From: Vibrio splendidus 12E03
GTDB taxonomy: Bacteria; Pseudomonadota; Gammaproteobacteria; Enterobacterales; Vibrionaceae
Assembly (NCBI RefSeq): GCF_000272105.2
Contig: NZ_AJZD02000009.1
Span: 1-34,070, forward strand
Direction of reading: 5' to 3'
Length of the DNA stretch: 34,070 nt
A program made the translations under genes and the position numbers. Positions 25,396 through 33,769 of this stretch are shown here, piece after piece (position 1 is the stretch's first letter; each line of letters starts with the position of its first letter). The notes under the pieces are model-generated. The model did no database searches and was not told where the DNA came from. It saw nothing but the letters and a program-made list of their open reading frames with translations.

Positions 25396-26496
25396 ATGAA
25401 TACGCATTTAACGAAGCATGGCAAAAAGATCATACACGTTGTTCAACACCTTGCACCGGGTGGATTAGAAACCCTAACTCTGGATTTGCTGCGCCTTGCT
25501 AAACCAACAGACCAAGTGTTGATTGTCAGTTTAGAAGGTACAAAACAGGAGTCTATAAACAACTGGCCGAAGCTAGAGCCATACAAAGAGCAAATCGTCT
25601 TTTTGGATAAAGCAGAAGGCGTACAATTCAACATTATTATTAAGCTAATTAAAGCCTTCAATGCGATTCGCCCTGATGTTGTTCATACCCATCATATAGG
25701 CCCATTGTTATACGCTGGTTATGCCGCTCGCGTAACAGGGGTTCCAACTCGAATCCATACCGAACATGACGCTTGGCATCTGAACAACAACAAACGTCGT
25801 CGATTACAAGCGCTTGCTTTAAAAGCTGCTCAACCAACGTTAGTTGCCGACGCGACACGTGTTTATAACCAACTACGCACTGCTTTTTCTTATGAGAACA
25901 TCATTACCATCAAAAATGGCGTCGATTGTGAGAAGTTTAAGCCAATGTCGAAAGACCAAGCGAGAGCAATCCTAAACCTGCCGACAGACAAACACATCAT
26001 CGGTTGTGCAGGTCGACTAGAACATGTCAAAGGCCAAGACCAACTTATTAAAGCACTGACTCTTTTACCTGAAAACATGGTTGTCGTATTTGCTGGCGTC
26101 GGTACTAAACGCAATCAACTAGAGCAACTTACTAGCCGCTTGAATCTGAGTGACCGAGTCGTCTTTCTTGGCCTAGTTGAAGATATGACCACGTTTTACG
26201 GAGCGTTGGATACCTTCTGCCTACCTTCACGCCACGAAGGTCTGCCGCTTTCTACACTCGAAGCTCAAGCATGCAATATTCCCACCGTCGCAATGGATGT
26301 TGGTGCCGTCGATGAAACCTTGTGCCCTATAAGCGGAACACTCGTTAAAAAAGGCAGTATCACGGGATTAGCCAATGCTTTATTAGAGATTCAAAATGAA
26401 CGCTTTTTGTCACCTCGTCGTTACGTGCTCGACAACTTCGACATCATCAAAATGGTTTCGTCTTACAACGATATATCAGAAGGAGCTTACGCATGA
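25396..26496 (+). CDS. sypP: Glycosyltransferase family 4 protein, SypP-like
   Basis: A 366-residue cytoplasmic GT4 transferase. The N-terminal domain carries HLAPGGLETLTLDLLRLAKP and HTHHIGPLLYAGYAARVTGV, and the donor-binding domain has IGCAGRLEHVKGQDQLIKAL and PSRHEGLPLSTLEAQACNIP with the conserved E-x7-E pattern. It starts the third sigma-54 driven unit and is coupled to sypQ through ATGA at 26493. The start ATG at 25396 has a weak upstream site (GGCAGGG). The sugar it adds is not deducible. Confidence 0.9.
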   Translation: MNTHLTKHGKKIIHVVQHLAPGGLETLTLDLLRLAKPTDQVLIVSLEGTKQESINNWPKLEPYKEQIVFLDKAEGVQFNIIIKLIKAFNAIRPDVVHTHHIGPLLYAGYAARVTGVPTRIHTEHDAWHLNNNKRRRLQALALKAAQPTLVADATRVYNQLRTAFSYENIITIKNGVDCEKFKPMSKDQARAILNLPTDKHIIGCAGRLEHVKGQDQLIKALTLLPENMVVVFAGVGTKRNQLEQLTSRLNLSDRVVFLGLVEDMTTFYGALDTFCLPSRHEGLPLSTLEAQACNIPTVAMDVGAVDETLCPISGTLVKKGSITGLANALLEIQNERFLSPRRYVLDNFDIIKMVSSYNDISEGAYA

Positions 26497-27680
26497 TTGA
26501 TTGGTTTCTAGCGGGACTTTGTTTGTTTTCAGGTGCGTTGATTGTCTATCATCACGCAGCCTACCCTTTGTTACTGCGTTGGTATGCGAAAAGCCACCCC
26601 GCACGCAAAGTTGAAGAGAGTCATCGTTGTTACAAAGAGGAACAGCAAGATTGTACGTTACCGACTATCACCGTTCTTGTTCCTGCATTTAACGAAGAAC
26701 AGTGGATCGCAGACAAGATTCGCAACCTTGCGTCACTCGATTACCCCAAAAAGAAGCTGCAAGTCATTATCGCTTGCGATGGTTGTACCGACAACACAGT
26801 CACAATTGCTCAAATGACCATCCAAGAAGCGATGTGTAGTGATGTTCATTTTGAGATCCATGACCATCAATTAAACCGAGGTAAAGTCGCGGTTATTAAT
26901 GAAGAAGTGACACGTATAACCACTGACATCACAGCGATGAGTGATGTCTCTGCCCTCATTTCATTGGATGCTTTGCTTATAGCCGCAGCTCACTTTGAAA
27001 GTGATAAGGTTGGCGTAGTGAACGCGACCTACCAGCTTTGCCCAACAGGCAACGAAGGCGAAAACACCTATTGGCATTACCAAACCGCCGTTAAAGAGTC
27101 AGAGGCTTCATTAGGTTCTAGCTTGGGTTCTCATGGCGCTTTTTACTTGTTTAGAACACACCTGTTTGAACTGCTTCCACTCAACACTATTAATGATGAT
27201 TTCATATTACCGATGCGAATCGTTAAACAAGGTTACATCGCAGAGTACGAAACCCAAATGGTGGCATTAGAGCTAGAGGAATCGAACCTAGAAACGGACT
27301 TCAAAAGAAGACTACGTATTTCAGCGGGCAACATGCAACAAGCGATTAGATTATTTGGTTTGTTTAGCCCGAAGTTCAAAGGCATCGCGTTTGCGTTCTT
27401 TTCAGGAAAAGGACTTCGCCTACTCACTCCATATCTAATGATTGTGTGCTTAGTGTGCTCAATATTACTTAGCAACTACATGGTATTTGAAGCGCTGTTA
27501 TGGGCTCAAGTTGCCGTTTATACCATTGGCGTCCTTGGCTGCATCTTGCCAAAGCGTCTAGTAAACAAACCTATTTCATTAGTCTCTTATTTGATAGTTG
27601 GACATTATGCCAACTTCATTGGTGGTATTCGTTACCTAATCGGACTAGAAAACTCACCTTGGACACGAGCGAATCATTAA
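26493..27680 (+). CDS. sypQ: Glycosyltransferase family 2 membrane protein, SypQ-like
   Basis: A 395-residue processive-type GT2 enzyme. An N-terminal membrane helix (about residues 3-25) precedes the catalytic domain, which has ITVLVPAFNEEQWIADKIRN and VIIACDGCTDNTV. The usual second acidic motif appears as SDVSA and the catalytic base as INDDFILP. A QxxRW-like element appears as FKRRLRISAGN, which is atypical. Three to four C-terminal membrane helices follow. It overlaps sypP by ATGA and ends 9 bp before sypR. It would add or polymerise sugars at the inner membrane. The GT2 call is firm; processivity is not. Confidence 0.88.
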   Translation: MIDWFLAGLCLFSGALIVYHHAAYPLLLRWYAKSHPARKVEESHRCYKEEQQDCTLPTITVLVPAFNEEQWIADKIRNLASLDYPKKKLQVIIACDGCTDNTVTIAQMTIQEAMCSDVHFEIHDHQLNRGKVAVINEEVTRITTDITAMSDVSALISLDALLIAAAHFESDKVGVVNATYQLCPTGNEGENTYWHYQTAVKESEASLGSSLGSHGAFYLFRTHLFELLPLNTINDDFILPMRIVKQGYIAEYETQMVALELEESNLETDFKRRLRISAGNMQQAIRLFGLFSPKFKGIAFAFFSGKGLRLLTPYLMIVCLVCSILLSNYMVFEALLWAQVAVYTIGVLGCILPKRLVNKPISLVSYLIVGHYANFIGGIRYLIGLENSPWTRANH

Positions 27681-27689
27681 GGACTTATT

Positions 27690-28349
27690 ATGATGAACAT
27701 TGAACAGCTATCTACCCAAAACCTATACCAATACAAAATCTCACGTGCTAAACGTACTTTCGATTTTGTAAGCTCACTGATTGCTTTGATTTTGCTAGCG
27801 CCCGTATTTCCGTTGATTGCGATGGCGATTGCACTCACTTCTCGTGGTCCTATTTTCTACCGCCAACTGCGCGTTGGTAAATCGACGCCAGAGAAAATGG
27901 AAATCTTTGAAATCATGAAATTCCGTAGCATGTACGAAGATGCAGAAACTCGCTCTGGTGCAGTTTGGGCTACCGCGAATGACCCACGAATCACGCCCGT
28001 TGGCCGCTTTTTGAGAAAGACACGTCTTGATGAACTGCCACAACTGATCAATGTACTGAAAGGTGAAATGTCTCTAATTGGCCCACGCCCTGAACGCCCT
28101 ACTTTTTACACCAAGCTAGAGAACGAAATCCCTTACTTTGCTGACCGTACATACGGTGTAATGCCTGGTATTACAGGGCTTGCACAAGTGAATCAAGGTT
28201 ACGATACCTGTATTGATGATGTACGTCGTAAAGTGGGTTTTGACCACAGTTACGCACTAAGCCTATGTTCTGTTAAGTCTTGGATTGCCGCTGATCTGAG
28301 CATCATTTCAAAAACCATCATCGTAATGGTAGATGGTCGAGGTCGCTAA
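27690..28349 (+). CDS. sypR: Initiating sugar phosphate transferase, SypR-like
   Basis: A 219-residue bacterial sugar transferase (phosphoglycosyl transferase, WcaJ/PglC-like monotopic core). It would start repeat-unit synthesis by moving a sugar phosphate onto undecaprenyl phosphate. A re-entrant hydrophobic helix (SSLIALILLAPVFPLIAMAI) is followed by GPIFYRQLRVG, FEIMKFRSM, and the catalytic LRKTRLDELPQLINVLKGEM plus SLIGPRPERP. The length fits the small core without an N-terminal multi-helix domain. AAGGA precedes the first of two ATGs (27690/27693). It is the last gene of the syp locus; I see no T-tract terminator after it. Confidence 0.92.
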   Translation: MMNIEQLSTQNLYQYKISRAKRTFDFVSSLIALILLAPVFPLIAMAIALTSRGPIFYRQLRVGKSTPEKMEIFEIMKFRSMYEDAETRSGAVWATANDPRITPVGRFLRKTRLDELPQLINVLKGEMSLIGPRPERPTFYTKLENEIPYFADRTYGVMPGITGLAQVNQGYDTCIDDVRRKVGFDHSYALSLCSVKSWIAADLSIISKTIIVMVDGRGR

Positions 28350-28583
28350 ACCAGGATAGTCCAATGTGGATACAAAGCCTGTTTTCTATAAAGCCTTAGG
28401 GGGCGCTAATGAAACACAGAGTGCCGAATTAGCCCACGTTAACTAGACTCGCTGCTCTCGGTTCTCAGTTGAATGGTGTAATAAGGTTTCTTCCCTATCA
28501 ATTGACGTAAACATTGGCAATGAATGTAAAACACAGATATGGCTTGAGTTAGGGATTAGAAATTAAGCACTGAGAGCTCAGAG

Positions 28584-29099
28584 TTAAGAGTTAAGAAGAT
28601 AAAGCTTATATTCATAGAAAACCACGGGACTTTCATCAGAGGCTTGCTCAACAAAACCTAGCTTCTTAAGTAAGTGTGCAGAGGCGATGTTTGAACGATC
28701 GACACCGCCAATCAGTGTGGACCATGACTCCGTTTTAGCGACTTCCTTGATAAAACTCTTCAGTAGCTCACTCGCGAAACCCTTGCCCCAGAACTCTTCT
28801 GCAAGCAAGTAACCAATATGAGCATCACTTTCCTCTTCCACATAAGCGAACAGAAAACCAATCAATTGATTATCGTTGGATTTCACTTGAAGTAAGCGGC
28901 TCTCCGACAACATTCGGTTGAGCCAAATTTCAGCCAGTTCACGTGACACAATACCGTGAAAGTATGGTGGAAGGTTTTCAACAACTGATGGGGTTAGAAT
29001 GCCAGGTACTCGCTCAAGCAGAACCGAACGTTCAGGAACAGTAAGCTCACCTGCAACTTCTTCTACTTTTAGTCTTTGAGTTTCAAACGAGATCGCCAT
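28584..29099 (-). CDS. GNAT family N-acetyltransferase (RimJ/RimL type)
   Basis: A 171-residue acetyl-CoA-dependent acetyltransferase. The fold is visible from the acceptor-side strand QLIGFLFAYVEEESDAHIGY, the pyrophosphate loop LAEEFWGKGFASELLKSFIK (QxxGxG/A variant), and IGGVDRSNIASAHLLKKLGF near the C-terminus. That last segment is typical of the RimL-like group that modifies protein N-termini or small amines. The ATG at 29099 has AGGACA upstream. It stands alone, convergent with sypR. The substrate is unknown. Confidence 0.88.
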   Translation of the reverse strand: MAISFETQRLKVEEVAGELTVPERSVLLERVPGILTPSVVENLPPYFHGIVSRELAEIWLNRMLSESRLLQVKSNDNQLIGFLFAYVEEESDAHIGYLLAEEFWGKGFASELLKSFIKEVAKTESWSTLIGGVDRSNIASAHLLKKLGFVEQASDESPVVFYEYKLYLLNS

Positions 29100-29177
29100 G
29101 TGTCCTGCCTAATTCGATAAAAATGTGGATTATACACCTGAGTTCTCGTGTTGGTTTCGTTTCCAGGCCAAAGCAAA

Positions 29178-29459
29178 CTAAAGAACAGTTACGCCTTCAA
29201 CCTCAATCACTGAGTTAACATTAGCGCGCTCGATTATCTTGAGTAGCGTCGTTTGGATTAACTCATTATCTCGGATTTCGGTTTCACAAGAAAAACGTTC
29301 TTCTTGGACACCATCGCCCTCACCCAGCATAAATTGAACTGAGACTGACGTTGCGAGATCTTTGGTCGTTCCGTAGTACGCTAACGTGATTTTTGGGTAT
29401 CCGTTGTCGCCTTTTTTAACCTGCTTTGCGATGCGTTTTTTAGCTTTATCTAAATTCAT
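29178..29459 (-). CDS. Hypothetical protein
   Basis: A 93-residue protein I do not recognise. The N-terminus is very basic (MNLDKAKKRIAKQVKKGDNGYP) and the rest alternates beta-like stretches (ITLAYYGTTKDL, SVSVQFMLGE, SVIEVEGVTVL) with an acidic centre. No signal, membrane helix or cysteine motif is visible. The ATG at 29459 has AAGGAAG upstream, so translation is plausible. Neighbours on the same strand are the GNAT and DUF1801 genes, with gaps of 78 and 194 bp, so it is probably its own unit. Confidence 0.7.
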   Translation of the reverse strand: MNLDKAKKRIAKQVKKGDNGYPKITLAYYGTTKDLATSVSVQFMLGEGDGVQEERFSCETEIRDNELIQTTLLKIIERANVNSVIEVEGVTVL

Positions 29460-29653
29460 ACAACTTCCTTTTTAGTCTGAAATACAAGGTGACTAGAACA
29501 CCTTTTTAAACGGTAAGCAATACAATCAACGTTGGTTATCGAGTTTCCCTAGCCTCTTGATACTAATCAAGATGGTACAGTCTTAACGCTTTAAAGAGTG
29601 ATAGCTAGAACACAGATAACCAGTTTAAGAAATATAATGACAGCGCGTAAGAG

Positions 29654-30058
29654 TTACGCGCCAAGAAGCGGCAGGAGTTTTCGTTGTTGATAAGTTAAGG
29701 CTAACTCTAAGCACTGCTTGATTGGTGCTTTGGGAAGTGGTTCTGTTAGGTTCAAGACGATTGCCCGATTACCTTGAAATGCCAATGTGCTGTCGTGCAA
29801 TTCTCTGAATGTGTCGATTAGCTTTGTTTGACAGTTAAAGAACAAGTAATAGTTGTTTGGCGTTTTCAATTTCCAGTCGATTCGAATTGGGCTACCCGCC
29901 TTAACGCTGTAACTCGGTTCGCCCCATTTCAGAGACTCTTCGACTTCACCTAATTCCAAATCAGAGCAAAGTTCAAAAATTAATGCACGCAACTCTTCAA
30001 GTCGGCTTCGAACATCATCGGGATACTCATCGAAATGTGTTTTGATTGCTTTGTCCAT
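29654..30058 (-). CDS. DUF1801 domain-containing protein
   Basis: A 134-residue protein resembling the DUF1801/YdhG-type family. Features are the N-terminal helix DKAIKTHFDEYPDDVRSRLE, the segment EESLKWGEPSYSV, and the strand pair PNNYYLFFNCQTKLIDTF, with NRAIVLNLTEPLP later. The family's molecular role is not known to me. The ATG at 30058 has GGAGA four bases upstream. It has no obvious operon partner. Confidence 0.8.
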   Translation of the reverse strand: MDKAIKTHFDEYPDDVRSRLEELRALIFELCSDLELGEVEESLKWGEPSYSVKAGSPIRIDWKLKTPNNYYLFFNCQTKLIDTFRELHDSTLAFQGNRAIVLNLTEPLPKAPIKQCLELALTYQQRKLLPLLGA

Positions 30059-30162
30059 TCAATCTCCGATTCACTTATTGCGATATTAAGATGCAGTTCA
30101 CTTAAAACATAGAACCTGAAACATTAGCCCTACTTAAAACGTAAAGTGCCAAGCCTTGTAAA

Positions 30163-30594
30163 TCATTTTTCGGTTATCTGTTCATTAGCGGTTTTCAAGG
30201 CCAGCTTTAAACCGTCCGTATCCTTACAACCAATGTAAACATGCTTTCCATCGCTTAAGCTTAACTTCAGCGCTGAACCTATCGATGCATTATACAACCA
30301 GCCATCGCTCAGCATTCGGATACCAATACCTTGATACCATTTACTTTGATAGAACGATGTCTCTGCAATGTCTGACACTTCTACATTCTTACGCCAAAAG
30401 CCAGAGCCGAAATACCAGCTTAGTACATTGTCTTTGACCTCAATGGTCATAGAGAAAAAGAGCAAAGCAATTAAGCCATTGATGGCATGAGCGACTAATG
30501 TCCCGGGGTTATTATCAGAGGTAACGACAATGAAAGCACTTATCGCAACAAGGATGAGCAGCAACCCCTTGTTGAATTCCTTACTATAAAACAC
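30163..30594 (-). CDS. Hypothetical small membrane protein
   Basis: A protein of 143 residues if the GTG at 30594 is used. I prefer it because GGAG lies eight bases upstream; an earlier GTG at 30627 would add 11 residues but has no ribosome binding site. Two hydrophobic helices (GLLLILVAISAFIVVTS and AINGLIALLFFSMTIEV) are followed by a soluble beta-rich C-terminus (WYFGSGFWRKNVEVSDIAET, LKLSLSDGKHVYIGCKD) with a PH-like feel. The family is not recognised. It follows the next membrane-protein gene (stop at 30642) on the same strand and is likely co-transcribed with it. Confidence 0.7.
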   Translation of the reverse strand: MFYSKEFNKGLLLILVAISAFIVVTSDNNPGTLVAHAINGLIALLFFSMTIEVKDNVLSWYFGSGFWRKNVEVSDIAETSFYQSKWYQGIGIRMLSDGWLYNASIGSALKLSLSDGKHVYIGCKDTDGLKLALKTANEQITEK

Positions 30595-30641
30595 AGCGAC
30601 AACTCCTATAGACAACGACCAACCCACTAACTAGCCAACAG

Positions 30642-31064
30642 TTATCTTACTGCAGCCTTTCTAAATAATCGTAGCAAGTAATGCAGGCATACTCCCACAA
30701 CCAAACCAAGTAGCATCGCCTTGATACTACCAACCCAAAGTATCAAACCAGAATAACCTTGTCCCGGACCTAAGCCTTGTTTATTAATCACATCGACGAA
30801 CATAAATCCGTTCCACAGCACATGCAGTGACGTGGTAAATCCATGCACACAAATTGCAACGGTTCCAAGTAACTTGTGCCTGTTTATGGCAGGTGCGCCA
30901 CAAAAGATGACAACAAGCGCAAAGGTAAAAATCAGAGGGCCAGACAGTACTAAAGTGAGTGTAATTACTTCAACGTGGCTATCTATGCCATAACTGTATG
31001 TACAAAATACCATTGTCATTGAAAACAAAAGCGAAATGAGTGCGAACCATAGCGTTCTATTCAT
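30642..31064 (-). CDS. Hypothetical four-helix membrane protein
   Basis: A 140-residue inner membrane protein with four hydrophobic helices (LWFALISLLFSMTMVFCTYS, VITLTLVLSGPLIFTFALVV, then LLGTVAICVHGFTTSLHVLW, and GLILWVGSIKAMLLGLVVGV) and a basic C-terminus LLRLFRKAAVR. The family is not recognised. The ATG at 31064 has AGGGA upstream. It is upstream of the PH-like small membrane protein on the same strand with a 47-bp gap to the preferred start. Confidence 0.7.
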   Translation of the reverse strand: MNRTLWFALISLLFSMTMVFCTYSYGIDSHVEVITLTLVLSGPLIFTFALVVIFCGAPAINRHKLLGTVAICVHGFTTSLHVLWNGFMFVDVINKQGLGPGQGYSGLILWVGSIKAMLLGLVVGVCLHYLLRLFRKAAVR

Positions 31065-31271
31065 TGGGGTTCCCTGCCTTAATAGTGGGTTTAGGACAAA
31101 TTCGATAATCGACAGGAAGCACTAATTACCAAAAATACGGCATGAGAAATGCCCTTGTTACACGACTATTCGATGGACGACTCAGACTTTCATAAACCCA
31201 ATGTAACGTGAGACTTAGAACATAAACTAGATAACAAAAATACCACTCACCTTCGCACCTGACTGCATACC

Positions 31272-31754
31272 TTATTGAGCGCCCTGTTGAACCCAAACAA
31301 CATTTTCATTTGAAGTTGGAATCTCAAACCAAGACCAAAACAGATCTAACATTTCAGGTGTCATTTCATAAGACTTACCATTCAGTTCCGAGTTGCGGTT
31401 AAATGCCCTCTCCTTACAAGTCTCAAAGGAAACATCAAGGAAGTGAACTTCGCTGTCCACGCCTAGGTTTGATGCCCAGGTTGTAAAAGAATCCCGATCA
31501 GACTCACGCCAAAAACCGAAGTCAAAAATTACCGGAATACCCAAGGAAAAGAGCTGCATTGCAGAGTCCTTGAATAAACCTTGAAGCGTAGCCAACCGGC
31601 TATCAAAAACCTCACGCTCCATATGCTCGCCATACAAAGGAATCATCCACTCATCGATCGAGAAACGAAAGGCGCCATGCTTTTCTGCAAGCGCTTTAGA
31701 GTAAGTCGTCTTACCCGAGCCGATAAAGCCACATACGAAATAGATTTTAGTCAT
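31272..31754 (-). CDS. P-loop kinase, AAA_33/zeta-toxin-like ATPase
   Basis: A 160-residue P-loop NTPase. Walker A is GFIGSGKTT at residues 9-17, followed by a DEW motif (SIDEWMIPLYG) and a FDFGFWRESDRD segment. A possible lid is KERAFNRNSELNGKSYEM. This pattern fits small-molecule kinases of the AAA_33 group (aminoglycoside- or nucleotide-kinase-like). The substrate is unknown. The ATG overlaps the TGA of the upstream small membrane gene (ATGA), so the two are coupled. I see no attC after it, so I do not call it an integron cassette. Confidence 0.8.
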   Translation of the reverse strand: MTKIYFVCGFIGSGKTTYSKALAEKHGAFRFSIDEWMIPLYGEHMEREVFDSRLATLQGLFKDSAMQLFSLGIPVIFDFGFWRESDRDSFTTWASNLGVDSEVHFLDVSFETCKERAFNRNSELNGKSYEMTPEMLDLFWSWFEIPTSNENVVWVQQGAQ

Positions 31755-31957
31755 GATGCCCCATTAGTCTCCTTGTTACGCATGATTCTTTCTTTTAGAA
31801 GTGTACCAATACTGCTAACGACAAACGTAAAAGCAAACGCCACAAGTGGCTGATAGAAACCAAACACACCATCCGTCATAAAAAAGCACTGATGAATGGA
31901 AACACCAAAACCAACACCTAATGCCAGCTTCAGATTCTTGAAAATGCCTTGTTTCAT
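31751..31957 (-). CDS. Hypothetical small two-helix membrane protein
   Basis: A 68-residue protein with two hydrophobic helices (ALGVGFGVSIHQCFFMT and PLVAFAFTFVVSSIGTLL) and a basic tail (KERIMRNKETNGAS). The open frame extends upstream to 32125, but that part runs through the attC remnant. The ATG at 31957 has AGGG seven bases upstream and is chosen over the ATG at 31963, which overlaps that site. It is coupled by ATGA to the P-loop kinase gene. No function is known. Confidence 0.65.
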   Translation of the reverse strand: MKQGIFKNLKLALGVGFGVSIHQCFFMTDGVFGFYQPLVAFAFTFVVSSIGTLLKERIMRNKETNGAS

Positions 31958-32063
31958 GTTCATTCCCTCGTAGAAAGCAACACTATGTATAGGTGTGAGT
32001 GACGTTATGGCCGAACCCTCTGTGACATAAACGCTGTAAAGCCAAGTAAGTCGAAACTGCAAA

Positions 32064-32093
32064 GCGTTGGAATCCCTCTTAAATTGCTTGTTA
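32064..32093 (-). repeat. 5' half of an integron attC site (truncated)
   Basis: Read on the minus strand, the 30 bases begin TAACAAGCAATTTAAGAGGG and end CCAACGC. They match the start of the attC at the window's right end with one missing base and one change (ATTC-CAACGC versus ATTCACAACGC). The opening TAA is the stop codon of the cassette gene at 32091-32600, which is typical for cassettes. The matching 3' half (GCGTTG...ACCCC...GGGCGTTA) is not found in the next 120 bases, so this site is truncated or highly degenerate. Confidence 0.75.
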
Positions 32094-32600
32094 AAAATCA
32101 GTTGTACGCTGTAGTATCTTGCCAATCTTTAAGTTCACACGACGTAACTCATTCGGTGTTTTTTCTAAATGCTGAAGAAAACGCAGTGAAGCGCCAATTA
32201 AACTGACATGAAGCTGCCCAACATTCACATAGACTTGTTTATTAGTGTTCTTTGCTACGACATCAATTTGACCACCGTAATAAAATACGGCACGAGCTTT
32301 ACCTTTTTTCACGTCCCGAGCTTCAGATGTTCCTGTGTGCAATAATGCGCACCTTGCTCCCCACAAATCATCCGCATTGAAAGGAAAATCTTCCTCTTCC
32401 ACAAACAAATAGCGATTCAACCATTGTTTAAAATCACCACTATTTGATTCTTCAGCGTCAACAGACAGCCAAGCTAAACGATCTACCCAAGAATATAAAA
32501 GAATTAAGGCTGATTCATGGTGCTTGTTTTTGAATAACACTTCCATTGCTTTATTTGAGCTTACAATATGATCACTCAATAATTTTGCATTAGTTTCCAA
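32091..32600 (-). CDS. Integron cassette protein with HEPN-like R-x4-H motif
   Basis: A 169-residue helical protein I do not recognise by name. It starts at TTG 32600, with AGGAGG just upstream, right after the cassette start GTTA (minus strand, 32620-32617). Its stop codon lies within the attC half at 32091-32093, so it is a cassette gene. Residues 83-88 read RCALLH, an R-x4-H pattern like the HEPN ribonuclease motif, in a region resembling DUF4145/HEPN helices (ESALILLYSWVDRLAWLS earlier). No antitoxin-like gene is adjacent. The HEPN idea is inference; only the motif and helical pattern are seen. Confidence 0.75.
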   Translation of the reverse strand: METNAKLLSDHIVSSNKAMEVLFKNKHHESALILLYSWVDRLAWLSVDAEESNSGDFKQWLNRYLFVEEEDFPFNADDLWGARCALLHTGTSEARDVKKGKARAVFYYGGQIDVVAKNTNKQVYVNVGQLHVSLIGASLRFLQHLEKTPNELRRVNLKIGKILQRTTDF

Positions 32601-32616
32601 GTTTCCTCCTGATTTT

Positions 32617-32621
32617 TAACG
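32617..32621 (-). other. Cassette start (attC R' half), left of the inserted IS
   Basis: On the plus strand TAACG; on the minus strand CGTTA, the conserved start of an integron cassette. It should be contiguous with GGGC of the attC at 33952-34070, but the IS separates them. Rejoining gives GGGC-GTTA, the normal end of a Vibrio attC. Confidence 0.75.
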
Positions 32622-32697
32622 AATGATATGGACTCCCTCTACCTGACACTCTGCGTGCCATACTTACTTAGTACACGCTGAAGAACTGGAGGTTACT

Positions 32698-33725
32698 ATG
32701 TCCACCATTCAAACTATTGGCGTTGACCTCGCCAAGAATGTATTCAGTATTCACGGCGTTGATGCATATGGCAAGTGCGTCCTACGCAAAACTGTCAAAA
32801 GAAACAAACTCTTAGACACATTCGCGAAGTTACCGCCCTGCCTCATCGGTATGGAAGCGTGCTCTGGTGCACACCACTGGGCGAGAGAGCTACTGAAACT
32901 AGGTCATAACCCGAAAATTATGGCGTCCAAATTCGTTATTCCATATCGACAAAATGAGAAGAACGATGCCAATGACGCAGAGGCCATCTGTGAAGCGGTA
33001 TCTAGACCGAAACACGATTTGTCTCTATAAAAAGTGAAGAGCAACAAGCTGTGCTTTGCCTGCACCGTATTCGACAGGGGCTAATTAAAACAAGAACGGC
33101 GACTATTAACCAGCTCAGAGGTTTGCTTTCCGAATTTGGCATTGTGATGCCGCAGGGTCGCTACTCGGCTCAAAACACCATTGGTAGCGTCCTTAAAGAT
33201 GCAGAAAATGGTTTGCCTATACTCGCTCGAGAGCTACTTCAAGATCTATCGAACAAGATTCAACACCTTAACCTAGAAGTATTGCATTATGATCGTAGAG
33301 TCTCTGCTTTAGTTCGTGAGATGGCTTCAGCCAAAGCCCTCATGGATATTCCAGGTGTCGGTGAACACAGTGCAAGTGCCATTGTCGCGACCGTAAATGA
33401 CGCCAAATAATTTGGATCTAGCCGCCAATTTGCCGCTTGGATAGGGTTGGTTCTAAGACAATACTCAACAGGTGGTCATGTTCATCTTGGTCGCATCAGC
33501 AAAAGAGGCGAAAAACATATTCGCACTCTACTTATTCATGGCGCAAGAGCCGTTATTGCACGATGTAAAGAGAAAACCGATCGCAACAGTATTTGGTTAA
33601 ATCAACTCGTTGAACGACGAGGTTATAAACGAGCAGCTGTCGCCCTAGCAGCAAAAAACGCTCGTATAATATGGGCGTTATTAACAACAGGAAAAGAGTA
33701 TAAGATTAACTATGTAAACGGTTAA
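32698..33725 (+). pseudogene. IS110/IS1111 transposase, inactivated by a frameshift and a stop codon
   Basis: An IS110-family recombinase, about 342 residues if repaired. The N-terminal RuvC-like domain shows GVDLAKNVFSIHGVD (Asp), LIGMEACSGAHHWARELL (Glu) and KNDANDAEAICEAVSRP (Asp pair). The middle has LMDIPGVGEHSASAIVATV. The C-terminal domain has QYSTGGHVHLGRISKRGEKH with the expected catalytic Ser. Two lesions are visible. One missing base near 33008-33017 breaks the frame after SRP, where the family continues with a strand leading into KSEEQQAVLCLHR. A TAA at 33408-33410 replaces a likely CAA (Gln). GGAGG lies five bases before the ATG. The protein is not expected to be functional as sequenced. 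Confidence 0.88.
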
Positions 33726-33769
33726 CACTCACCGAGTCAAAGCAATAGCAAATGATGACAATACGACCA

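Noticed and set aside
28455..28470. TTCTCAGTTGAATG as another SypG box
   Set aside because: The spacer between TTCTCA and TG is two bases instead of three and no -24/-12 element is near.
31272..31957. P-loop kinase and membrane peptide genes as integron cassettes
   Set aside because: No attC is recognisable after either gene; they are coupled to each other like an ordinary operon.
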